Source of the DNA: Chitinophagaceae bacterium UBA7600
GTDB taxonomy: Bacteria > Bacteroidota > Bacteroidia > Chitinophagales > Chitinophagaceae
Length of the DNA stretch: 64,000 bases
Assembly (NCBI GenBank): GCA_002478885.1
Contig: DLKC01000026.1
Location: 138,299-202,298, forward strand
Reading direction: 5' to 3'
The translations under genes were made by a program, and so were the position numbers. Shown here in pieces: positions 24,381 to 31,749 of this stretch (within the stretch, counting starts at the first letter, position 1; each line of letters begins with the position of its first letter). The notes beneath the pieces are model-generated. The model was given only the letters and a program-made list of their open reading frames with translations, searched no databases and was not told the origin of the DNA.

Positions 24381-25715
24381 TTACTTCTTCTTTTTCATAC
24401 GCAAACGGTCGACAACAAGCTGGCCTACTGCCACGCCCTCATCGTGCCCTACCGCGCATGAATACCTGTAGTGGATGCCCCCATAAACGCGGGAAACACC
24501 AGCCTCTACGGCCGCTTTCCGGATGGAGGTAAAGGAGCGTGGCGCAATGCCAAACTCGCTCTCTGAAGTATCTGTGTAGGAGACATTATCGCCATAAATA
24601 TCAGTCATTACTTCAGCGGCTGCGGCAGAAATTACTGCGTGCCCGCTGGTATATTCAGGGAATGGAGGCGTTTGAATATATGGTTGCCAATCGGCACTGT
24701 AGAATTTGTTAATCACAGTTTCGGGGCGCACATAATTGCTGCGGTATTTCTCGTCCCAGCAACTGATAAAAGCATCATACATGGCGATACTTGTTTTAGC
24801 ATAAGCATACACCATTGTATTGAAATCAGCATGCTGGTCATTGGAAATGATGCCTATTATATTCATCCAGTGACCGGAAGGCGAGAACTTTTTTGTTGCG
24901 TACATAACGTGGCCGATAACATTCGTCTTAAAGGGATTATCGTCCCAGAAGTCGGCAATGTTTTTTTGCTCGGGAGTTAAGCTGTCAACAATATTCTTTA
25001 CCTCGATAATGGCCTTATAAGACTCGCTGGTTTTGTTCAACGGGTCAAATTTTGGAGGACGAACAGGCATAAACTGTGAAGAAGAATCCAGTACCATTGT
25101 TCGCATTTCTTTCCAGTGTGGTTCAATAGCCTGTGCATACATTGGTGGCGTTGGCACCCATGTACCGGGCTCATTGGTAACCGTGTATTTGCTCGCAGAG
25201 CGTAGCTGCGCATAATGATCTTTTTTGCTCCAGCTTAAAATACTGTCTGCAATTTTATTGGCAAATGCTGTGCTGTTATCGAAGACTGCTGAAGGCATTC
25301 CTGCATCCCTTACTTTCTTCTTTAATTCTTCAACATAAGCATCCATGCTTCCTTCGGGAAAGGTAACAGCGTTGCCCACTTTGCAGAATGCAATCATTGC
25401 TGCAAAAGGGAAATCGATTTTCATACCGGCTTCCGGCTTTGGCATAGGAGGCATATGTTTAATCTGGCCTGCAAGTGAAGTATACTCACTGTCGTCGCCT
25501 GCCGCAACAACTTCATAAGCTGCAATATTTGCATACACATAATTGCGTGATGCAATCACCGGCGGAAAGTTATTTTCCAGCACAATGTCGTTGAGCTTTT
25601 TTTCTGTAGTTGAGAACAGTATTGGGTCATGGGTAAGTTTAATATAATCGTTGTTCTCTTTACATGATACAACTATGGACGATACTGCAAGCGCAGCCAG
25701 AATAATTCTTTTCAT
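24381..25715 (-). CDS. Second vanadium-dependent haloperoxidase / PAP2-superfamily lipoprotein
   Basis: A 444-residue lipoprotein (lipobox ending at Cys18). Motifs in order: KYRSNYVRP (K-x6-RP), YTSGHAVISAAAAE with His359, and SRVYGGIHYRYS with His415. The usual Asp four residues after the last His is Ser here, unlike the paralogue at 20337, which keeps it. The protein is thus a diverged member whose catalytic His lacks its normal acidic partner; it may have altered activity. It is probably the first gene of this block, about 215 bp after the next gene upstream, and is followed by a dispersed repeat and the 23032 barrel gene. Confidence 0.87.
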   Translation of the reverse strand: MKRIILAALAVSSIVVSCKENNDYIKLTHDPILFSTTEKKLNDIVLENNFPPVIASRNYVYANIAAYEVVAAGDDSEYTSLAGQIKHMPPMPKPEAGMKIDFPFAAMIAFCKVGNAVTFPEGSMDAYVEELKKKVRDAGMPSAVFDNSTAFANKIADSILSWSKKDHYAQLRSASKYTVTNEPGTWVPTPPMYAQAIEPHWKEMRTMVLDSSSQFMPVRPPKFDPLNKTSESYKAIIEVKNIVDSLTPEQKNIADFWDDNPFKTNVIGHVMYATKKFSPSGHWMNIIGIISNDQHADFNTMVYAYAKTSIAMYDAFISCWDEKYRSNYVRPETVINKFYSADWQPYIQTPPFPEYTSGHAVISAAAAEVMTDIYGDNVSYTDTSESEFGIAPRSFTSIRKAAVEAGVSRVYGGIHYRYSCAVGHDEGVAVGQLVVDRLRMKKKK

Positions 25716-25930
25716 AACCTGATTAATTTATGTACATGAAACCGCATTGTTAGAAATAAGGCATCTTAATGCCTGTTTTGATTTGTCGCTGGTTAAAAAG
25801 TTCGTTACGGTTTATGTATCACAATTTGCAAGAAGACCTTTCAGATACAGTCTTTACCAATGCCACAGATCGTTCTACGCTAACTATATTTCTGCAAATA
25901 CCATTTTAAAACAATGACTGATACCTGGCA

Positions 25931-26479
25931 TTAAACATACTCTGGCGGCTGGCCATGAAGAGGAAAGAATTGCTGCGGATATGCAGCGGAATTGTATAAA
26001 TAATGAGACTTTTCAAAAACGCCGGATATTTCTGATCGGGAAGATTGATTGTCTTCAAACTCGGTAAGCAACTGTTTTACTGCATCCGCTTTTTTGCTGC
26101 TATTGCCGGTATTGCCGGCAAGGTCGTTTACACCTCCAAAATAATTATTTGCCGACTGCTGCAGTTTTGCTTTCTCTTCGTGAGGAATGCAAAGAAGGGT
26201 CATGGTGTCGTTCTGTACAATTCGCTTAACATATTTGTAAACCTTGCCTTCAAAATTAATTTCTCCGTTCACCCTCTCGTAACCCGACTGGCTGGTTTGA
26301 TAAGGCATATTAACCGGAATTCTAATAGCAAGTAACTCGTTATCATCATAGTTGCCTCTATCAAGCCTTGCTTCCATCGCTTCATCCGTTTTGTTTTGCA
26401 CAAAATTGATCAATAGCCGATAGCCAATTGTATTAAACAGGAAGATAATAAGCAGTAATATGGCAGATAATTTTTTCAA
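25931..26479 (-). CDS. Exported or membrane-anchored protein of unknown function
   Basis: A 182-residue protein with one N-terminal hydrophobic helix (about residues 5-25) that could be a signal anchor, followed by a soluble part. It opens with KTDEAMEARLDRGNYDDNELLAIRIPVNMPYQ and ends in SHYLYNSAAYPQQFFPLHGQPPEYV. The pattern AMEARLD..NYDDNELL.I.IP is a recurring feature of uncharacterised Bacteroidota proteins. No catalytic motif is visible. The neighbours are the haloperoxidase block and a small OB-like gene; nothing links them functionally. Confidence 0.65.
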   Translation of the reverse strand: MKKLSAILLLIIFLFNTIGYRLLINFVQNKTDEAMEARLDRGNYDDNELLAIRIPVNMPYQTSQSGYERVNGEINFEGKVYKYVKRIVQNDTMTLLCIPHEEKAKLQQSANNYFGGVNDLAGNTGNSSKKADAVKQLLTEFEDNQSSRSEISGVFEKSHYLYNSAAYPQQFFPLHGQPPEYV

Positions 26480-26578
26480 GCGCAGTTTGCTGTGATTGCA
26501 AGAATAAGCATTTTTTCGATTTCCAAATGTTTTTTAAGGCTTAAAAAGTACTGGCGGTGACTTTACCCGCCGAAAAAA

Positions 26579-26944
26579 TCATTCGATAACCATTAGTTGT
26601 TTTTCTTCTCGAATCACGATCTGTGGCTTGCCTTTGAATAACTCCACCTTACCCATAATGCAAACATTCTTATGATCGAATTTCTTTTCCGGACTATACG
26701 AAAAGGCCTTTCTTGCAGCGCCCCATATAACAAGTGTCAAAGGCTGCTGCGGATAAGCAGCACCCACATTTAAAAAGGTTGGTTGGTTAACAGATGACTC
26801 CATGTATTTGCCACCAAACACTTTGCCGCACACAACAACGCTGTCACCGATATGCCTGGAAATATCCTTCAGTTCAATTTTCTGTTGCGCTAACGAAACT
26901 GAGGAAAGCATAAGCAGTATTAATAGAAACAGGAAAACTTTCAT
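26579..26944 (-). CDS. Small exported OB-fold-like protein
   Basis: A 121-residue exported protein; the start at 26944 begins the signal peptide (MKVFLFLLILLMLSSVSLA). The mature part, with DISRHIGDSVVVCGKVFGGKYM, PTFLNVGAAYPQQPLTLVIWG and VCIMGKVELFKGKPQIVIRE, has the strand order of a nucleic-acid-binding OB-fold of the tRNA-anti/DUF4131-like kind, as found in many exported Bacteroidota proteins. Because it is secreted, its ligand may not be a nucleic acid. It is 100 bp upstream of the 25931 gene on the same strand. Confidence 0.65.
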   Translation of the reverse strand: MKVFLFLLILLMLSSVSLAQQKIELKDISRHIGDSVVVCGKVFGGKYMESSVNQPTFLNVGAAYPQQPLTLVIWGAARKAFSYSPEKKFDHKNVCIMGKVELFKGKPQIVIREEKQLMVIE

Positions 26945-27062
26945 AAAACACGTTTTAAACAAGATAAAACTTTGTTGTTCGAAATGCAAACGCCTTCAGA
27001 TAGAAAATTAAAGCCGTTTTATTATAAACCTGTAACTATGTAATTCAAAAGATTCTGCAGTT

Positions 27063-27650
27063 ATGAAAAGCCTGTTCCTTTTACCGGTTTATATTTTGTT
27101 TGCCGGCTGCGCCACCGAAAGTAATAACGGAAACCCGCATATTGTTATCGAAACCGGTCGAGGCAATATCGAAATTGAACTATATGCCAAACAGGCTCCG
27201 CAAACAGTCGCTGCTTTTCTCAGGTATATCGATTCGGGTTATTTCAACAAAGCCGTATTTTACCGCATTTTAACCGACGATAATCAGCCGTCTAATGCTC
27301 CAAAGTCAGAATTGATACAGGGTGGTATCTGGAAAACAAACTATAAACTCGTGCACGCGCTCCCCGGCATTCCGCATGAATCAACAAAGCAAACAGGCAT
27401 ACTGCATAAAGACGGCACCATTTCCCTGGCAAGGGCAGAACCCGGAACGGCCAATACGGAGTTTTTTATTTGCGTAGGCGATCAACCGGGTTTTGATTAT
27501 GGCGGCGCAAATAATGCAGACGGCCTTGGTTACGCTGCATTCGGCAAAGTGATAAAAGGAATGGATGCCGTAAAAAGCATTTACAATTCACCCGAAACCG
27601 ATCAATACCTCGACCCGCCCGTCGCAATTTTTGCGATAAAAAGAAAATAA
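27063..27650 (+). CDS. Cyclophilin-type peptidyl-prolyl isomerase, lipoprotein
   Basis: A 195-residue lipoprotein (lipobox LFAGC, Cys16). The cyclophilin domain covers about 28-190: IVIETGRGNIEIELYAKQAPQTV, FYRIL for the catalytic Arg region, ISLARAEPGTANTEFFI, and FGKVIKGMDAVKSIY. It accelerates cis-trans isomerisation of proline bonds in exported proteins at the periplasmic or outer surface. The segment between FYRIL and GTISLA is longer than in compact cyclophilins. It is monocistronic by position, with a dispersed-repeat pair downstream. Confidence 0.9.
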   Translation: MKSLFLLPVYILFAGCATESNNGNPHIVIETGRGNIEIELYAKQAPQTVAAFLRYIDSGYFNKAVFYRILTDDNQPSNAPKSELIQGGIWKTNYKLVHALPGIPHESTKQTGILHKDGTISLARAEPGTANTEFFICVGDQPGFDYGGANNADGLGYAAFGKVIKGMDAVKSIYNSPETDQYLDPPVAIFAIKRK

Positions 27651-27679
27651 TTTATGAACCTGGCACTGGTGCAAATGGC

Positions 27680-27845
27680 ATCTTCGTTGCGTCGCGCACT
27701 GCAACGCCTGTAAACAAACTCAGCAAAACACAAAGCCTGATGCAAACAAAAGGGTTTAATAACAGCTGAGCAAAGATTCAACAGCACAAGAGTGCGACGC
27801 AAGCAAAGCTTAATATCTTTTTCTTGCCCGGCTCAAAAAGCCATC
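27680..27845. repeat. Inverted pair of dispersed repeats (cores 27686-27699 and 27792-27803)
   Basis: A reverse core with a 2-nt insertion (GTTGCGTCGCGCAC) is followed 92 bp on by a forward core GTGCGACGCAAG, then CAAAGC and TTGCCCGGCTCAAAAAG. It lies between the convergent cyclophilin and Kelch genes. Confidence 0.75.
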
Positions 27846-27877
27846 GCAATACCTATCAGCTACAAGCCTGCTGTTTA

Positions 27878-27908
27878 TAAAAACATATGGCGGCCTAAGG
27901 CCGCCATA
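27878..27908 (-). terminator. Terminator of the Kelch/T9SS gene
   Basis: A perfect 10-bp stem (TATGGCGGCC/GGCCGCCATA at 27886-27895 and 27899-27908, TAA loop). Read on the minus strand it is followed by TATGTTTTTATAA. The stem ends 29 bp past the stop codon. Confidence 0.85.
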
Positions 27909-27936
27909 GTTTACAAGGGCTGCGATAACGCTTCAC

Positions 27937-29418
27937 TTACTCTTTCACAAATTTGCCCGTAAACTGTTGCGCACCGTTGAACAAACAATACACGTAAATC
28001 GCATTTGGCAAACTGTGCACAGGCAGCTTAATCAACCGACCACCCGCCGCCACCTGCTGCTTTAACAGCAGTTTCCCGTTCGTGTTATACACGGCAACAA
28101 CCGCCCCGGCTTTCACAGGATGATCAAGTGAGATGAACAAGATATCGGTAGCCGGGTTGGGAAAAATTGTAGTAGTGGCGATTGCCTGTTTTATATTGGC
28201 TGCAATGGTTGTTACCGCTGCAGGTTGTGTATAAATATCAAGCCGGTTAGATGGTGATGGTGCTGTTCCAAAAGCGGTGTACCCGCCTGCAAAGATCATT
28301 TTGCCATCGATGGCAGCAGCACTTATCCCATATCGCGCCTGCGAAAGATATATGATGCTCCATGTTGAAGTGATGGTGTTGTAGACTTGCACTTCACGAG
28401 CCAGCGAATAACGGGTGGCATCATACCCGCCGGCAAAGTATATATTGTTTCCAAAGACCTCGGTGGAAAAGTTGACAAGATTTAATGGCATAGGTATAAT
28501 ACTCCACGTGCCGGTACCCACGTCATAAACTTCAATGTTATTATTTGCTTCAACGCCACCGGCAAAATATGCTTTGCTACCTACTACAGCTGCATGCATA
28601 CCATAATGGCCTGCACTCATTTGAGTGGCCGACCACGAACCGGTTGTGGCATCATATATATCGACTGTCCTGGATGCGCCTGACAGATAATTATAGCCGC
28701 CAGCGAACAGCACTTTACCGCCAACAACCGCCACGGCCATCAATTCGCGTTTCTGAGAAAGTTTGCCAGCCGACCACGCCGATGTGCTGTTATCGTAAAT
28801 ATCAACCACATTAGTCTGAACCTGGTTATAGCTCATATCCCAAAACCATCCTCCGGCAAAAAGTATTTTATTGCCCACGGCAGCCACACTTATATTAGTC
28901 CTGGCCTTGGTTAATTTTGCAGTTGTTCTTGCACCGGTTGAAGCGTCGAATATATCAACACGGTTATAAAGATATACGGGCCCACTTACGTCCTGCCGTC
29001 CTATGCCTCCTGCAAAAAGCACTTTATCTCTGGTCGCTGCGGCTGCACCAACGCTTCTTGCGAGTGAGAGATTAAGCACAGACCATGTACCCGTTGTTCC
29101 GTTGTACACATCGACGTTCCTGCTGTACTGCGGATCTGTGAAGTATCCATACTTTCCGCCGCCGAAATATGCATTGTTGCCCGTTTGCGCAAATTGAGTT
29201 TCAGTTCTCGATTGCGAAAAAGTTCCATAGATATGCACGTTTGATTGCAGGTCAAATACATCCCACGCGTTTCCGCCCGATGAGCCAAGCAATAACTTGT
29301 TTTTGATTGCGGCGATGGGAATACCTGCTCTTGCAATATGAACAGAATCGGTCGCCCACTGGCACCAACTGCCACTAACTACAAGCAGTACGGCAGCCGT
29401 TAAGATTGTCTTTTTCAT
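27937..29418 (-). CDS. Kelch-like beta-propeller protein with type IX secretion C-terminal domain
   Basis: A 493-residue secreted protein. After the signal peptide (MKKTILTAAVLLVVSGSWCQ) come about seven Kelch/galactose-oxidase-type repeats, recognisable by the recurring phrases LLFAGG or IYFAGGY and TGTWS or TSTWSI with paired Gly, which would fold into a beta-propeller. The last 80 residues, from FPNPATDILFISLDHPVKAG through VYNTNGKLLLKQQ to YCLFNGAQQFTGKFVKE, are a T9SS type A sorting domain. The start at 29418 is chosen because it begins the signal peptide; the longer frame upstream includes part of a dispersed repeat. The ligand is unknown; the propeller probably serves binding at the cell surface. 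Confidence 0.88.
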   Translation of the reverse strand: MKKTILTAAVLLVVSGSWCQWATDSVHIARAGIPIAAIKNKLLLGSSGGNAWDVFDLQSNVHIYGTFSQSRTETQFAQTGNNAYFGGGKYGYFTDPQYSRNVDVYNGTTGTWSVLNLSLARSVGAAAATRDKVLFAGGIGRQDVSGPVYLYNRVDIFDASTGARTTAKLTKARTNISVAAVGNKILFAGGWFWDMSYNQVQTNVVDIYDNSTSAWSAGKLSQKRELMAVAVVGGKVLFAGGYNYLSGASRTVDIYDATTGSWSATQMSAGHYGMHAAVVGSKAYFAGGVEANNNIEVYDVGTGTWSIIPMPLNLVNFSTEVFGNNIYFAGGYDATRYSLAREVQVYNTITSTWSIIYLSQARYGISAAAIDGKMIFAGGYTAFGTAPSPSNRLDIYTQPAAVTTIAANIKQAIATTTIFPNPATDILFISLDHPVKAGAVVAVYNTNGKLLLKQQVAAGGRLIKLPVHSLPNAIYVYCLFNGAQQFTGKFVKE

Positions 29419-29469
29419 ACGATGTTTTTTATTGGTGATATTATTGCCCCATTTTAGTTCTGTATTATT

Positions 29470-29522
29470 TTGAGCCGGGCATCCTAACCCCGGGCAGCCG
29501 TTGTTGCGTCGCACTCTTGGGC
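29470..29522 (-). repeat. Dispersed repeat, reverse copy (core 29503-29514)
   Basis: TTTTGAGCCGGGC, then CCCGGGCAGCC, then the core GTTGCGTCGCAC and TCTTGG. It lies 50-100 bp before the Kelch gene start. Confidence 0.8.
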
Positions 29523-29652
29523 AGTTGTTCCATATGTCAGCAAAGTCAGTAAGTCAGCACGTAATTACTATCCTAACGAGCAGTTTTTAGGCTAGGTAGG
29601 TGCCAATCCCTTTGTGCCCTTTGGTTAAAAAAATTAAGGAACCCGCGTGCTG

Positions 29653-30036
29653 TTACAGCAAACGCGGAGGTTGGAATACAGCCCCTTCAGTTATAAAAGA
29701 AGCCACGACTTGTTTATAAGGTGAAAATTTCGCCGGTGAAAAGGCCGGAGTAGCCTGAAGGGAGTAATTTATTGGCGGCGCTATAATATTTATCGTCTGG
29801 CTGAATTCGATCTGCGTAGTTTTAAATGGTAGCTGCATGTCTTTATCAAAGTCGTCATCCACAACGACCGGCCCGTAGTAGTGTATTTGCAGAAAGCCCG
29901 CAAGTGTAAGGTTGGAGTTTTGCTGTTTGTGCAAATAATAATGCTCCGCAAATTTTGGCAGCTTCAGCAACTGGTAGGCGTCGGTTGCTCCAAAGAAATA
30001 TAACAAAAAAAGAAAAATAGCTACCAGCTTTCTCAT
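29653..30036 (-). CDS. Small exported protein of unknown function
   Basis: A 127-residue protein with a hydrophobic start (MRKLVAIFLFLLYFFGATDAY) that is most likely a signal peptide; the start at 30036 is the one that gives it. The mature part contains LAGFLQIHYYGPVVVDDDFDKDMQLPFKT and a Pro-rich C-terminus ending FQPPRLL. I do not recognise it; proteins of this style are scattered through Bacteroidota genomes. A box reading TACCTTTA at 30042-30049 on the minus strand could be its promoter. Confidence 0.6.
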   Translation of the reverse strand: MRKLVAIFLFLLYFFGATDAYQLLKLPKFAEHYYLHKQQNSNLTLAGFLQIHYYGPVVVDDDFDKDMQLPFKTTQIEFSQTINIIAPPINYSLQATPAFSPAKFSPYKQVVASFITEGAVFQPPRLL

Positions 30037-30273
30037 TGCATAAAGGTAGCGGGCCAAGGCGATTTTAAACTATGATATCAGTCATAAATGATCTGAATGG
30101 GCATAAACATCCATCAGGCTGGTATTTATAATAAGTGGCAGCAAAAAAAAAATTAAAGCCATGGTTACAAACTAAACTGCGGCTGCAACCAATTATAGAA
30201 ATGCAAAGGGATTAAAACTAAACTCCCGATGTCTTCTTTCAATGCAATAATCAAAACCAAAAAACAAAAACTC

Positions 30274-30588
30274 ATGAAAAAAGTTCTTTTCGCCATTTTG
30301 CTCGTTTCGGCTTCAGTAAGCATGGTAGCAATCAATTCAGACAGTGTTTACGCTGCACGCTCAGGTAAAAATGGCGGTTCCACAAGTATTCCTGCAAGCC
30401 AGGTACCAACTGCTGTGAAGAAAAGCTTCAAGTCAATGTACCCCACCGCCACAAAATTGCAGTGGGAAATGGCTCCGCTTTATTACGGCGGCAATGTTTA
30501 CACTGCCGGTTTCTACCTTGGCACTCAAAAATGGGAAGCAAATTATTATGCTGACGGAACATTTATTTCCGCCGCTCCTAAAATCTAA
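30274..30588 (+). CDS. Exported PepSY-like (beta-lactamase-inhibitor-like) protein
   Basis: A 104-residue secreted protein; the start at 30274 follows AAACTC and gives a signal peptide ending near AVYAARSG. The mature part, PASQVPTAVKKSFKSMYPTA, then KLQWEM, then YTAGFYLGTQKWEANYYADGTF, is a short PepSY-like repeat as found in small periplasmic Bacteroidota proteins of the DUF2874 type. Such proteins may bind metals or small ligands, but none of that is shown here. A strong terminator follows, so it is a single-gene unit. Confidence 0.78.
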   Translation: MKKVLFAILLVSASVSMVAINSDSVYAARSGKNGGSTSIPASQVPTAVKKSFKSMYPTATKLQWEMAPLYYGGNVYTAGFYLGTQKWEANYYADGTFISAAPKI

Positions 30589-30620
30589 AATTTTCGGTGT
30601 TTGCAAAGGGTTGTAACAAG

Positions 30621-30652
30621 CGGGCCGCAATTTTTGTGGCCCGTCTTTTTTT
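30621..30652 (+). terminator. Terminator of the PepSY-like gene
   Basis: CGGGCCGCAA (30621-30630) pairs with TTGTGGCCCG (30634-30643) with one G-U pair, and is followed by T residues up to 30652. Confidence 0.9.
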
Positions 30653-31000
30653 GGAGGGCAACAACTGCACGCAGATTCTTAACGGCGCTAATATGTTGTG
30701 GCAGTGGCCTACCGAATATTCGGTATTGCAGGGGTATAATAGAATGAGAACTTTGGTTTAAAATTATAGACGAGGTAAACTGGCCTCAAATACAGGAAAC
30801 ACACTATTTATAATATTCAGCCTTTCGAATCGCATACACTATGTATAATATCGACTGAAAGCCGTCGCAACCTAGCTTTTTAAAGACAGTAGGGGGAATT
30901 CACCAAGGAAGAGGGGCCGTTAGCAATAGCGGCCTCTTTGCATTTGCCGCGACAGACGAGATCACTTTTACTTTTACCAAACGCTGACAAATGCACTACA
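30653..31000. other. About 350-bp gap with a palindrome and a hairpin, no supported gene
   Basis: The stretch contains the 16-bp perfect palindrome TACCGAATATTCGGTA at 30710-30725 and a hairpin at 30909-30938 (AAGAGGGGCCG against CGGCCTCTT with a 2-nt bulge) followed by TTTGCATTT. No open frame with coding character is visible. The hairpin could end an unannotated small RNA on the plus strand. Confidence 0.45.
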
Positions 31001-31058
31001 GCACAAGAGTGCGACGCAACAGGTGATGCACGATGCACAGCTGCCAGGTACAAAAAAA
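30998..31058 (+). repeat. Dispersed repeat, forward copy (core 31009-31020)
   Basis: TACAGCACAAGA before the core GTGCGACGCAAC, then GATGCACG and CAGCTGCCAGGTACAAAAAA. It ends at the stop codon of the response regulator. Confidence 0.85.
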
Positions 31059-31709
31059 TTATACAAGCCTTTGCTTTATTGCCTTAGCCACCGCTTCGGA
31101 ACTGCTGTTAACATGCAATTTCTTATAGATGTTCTTTACATGTGTTTTTACCGTTTCGAAAGAAATGTTCATTTTATCTGCAATCATTTTATAGCTGCCG
31201 CCGTCGACCATTAATTGCAGCAATTCCTTTTCTTTTGATGTGAGTTTAAAATCTTCAACTGTAACAACAGGGTTAGCCTGTTGAAAAAAATGAACAACGC
31301 GTTTTGCAACGGAAGGCGACAAAGGCGATCCACCCTTGTGCACATCCATGAGTGCCTGTAATATTTGTTCTGGGGAAGAGTTTTTTAGCAGGTACCCGCT
31401 TCCGCCGGCACAAATGGACTGAAAAATTTTTTCCGAATCGTCGAACACCGTGAGAATGAGAATATGAATTTCCGGGTTATGTCTTTTAATGAGCGAGGTA
31501 GCTTCAATACCGGTCATCACCGGCATTTCTATGTCCATTATTATCACCTGGGGTTTATACTTTTCCACGTTTTGCAGCACGTTGCGCGTGTCTGGAAAAG
31601 CCTGCAAACAAGTAAAATCATGCGACGAGTTAACAAGAAAATATAACGAATCACGCAGGTGCGCATTGTCTTCAAAAATGATCACCGGTATTTTTTCGGT
31701 TATGTTCAT
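31059..31709 (-). CDS. NarL/LuxR-type response regulator
   Basis: A 216-residue two-component regulator. The receiver domain (about 8-125) carries the acidic pair Glu13/Asp14 (IFEDNAH), phospho-acceptor Asp59 in IIMDIEMPVMTG, the Thr of ILTVFDD, and the Lys of LLKNSSP. The LuxR-type HTH (about 148-216) has LTSKEKELLQLMVDG and SFETVKTHVKNIYKKL. It is the DNA-binding partner of the sensor kinase encoded 40 bp upstream on the same strand. Target promoters are not visible in the window. Confidence 0.94.
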   Translation of the reverse strand: MNITEKIPVIIFEDNAHLRDSLYFLVNSSHDFTCLQAFPDTRNVLQNVEKYKPQVIIMDIEMPVMTGIEATSLIKRHNPEIHILILTVFDDSEKIFQSICAGGSGYLLKNSSPEQILQALMDVHKGGSPLSPSVAKRVVHFFQQANPVVTVEDFKLTSKEKELLQLMVDGGSYKMIADKMNISFETVKTHVKNIYKKLHVNSSSEAVAKAIKQRLV

Positions 31710-31749
31710 AGTGCAATTTGCTGATATAATTTACAATTAACAATACCGA

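Noticed and set aside
24381..25715. Calling the haloperoxidases definite bromo- or chloroperoxidases
   Set aside because: The PAP2 motifs are shared by phosphatases and haloperoxidases; the sequence does not separate the two.
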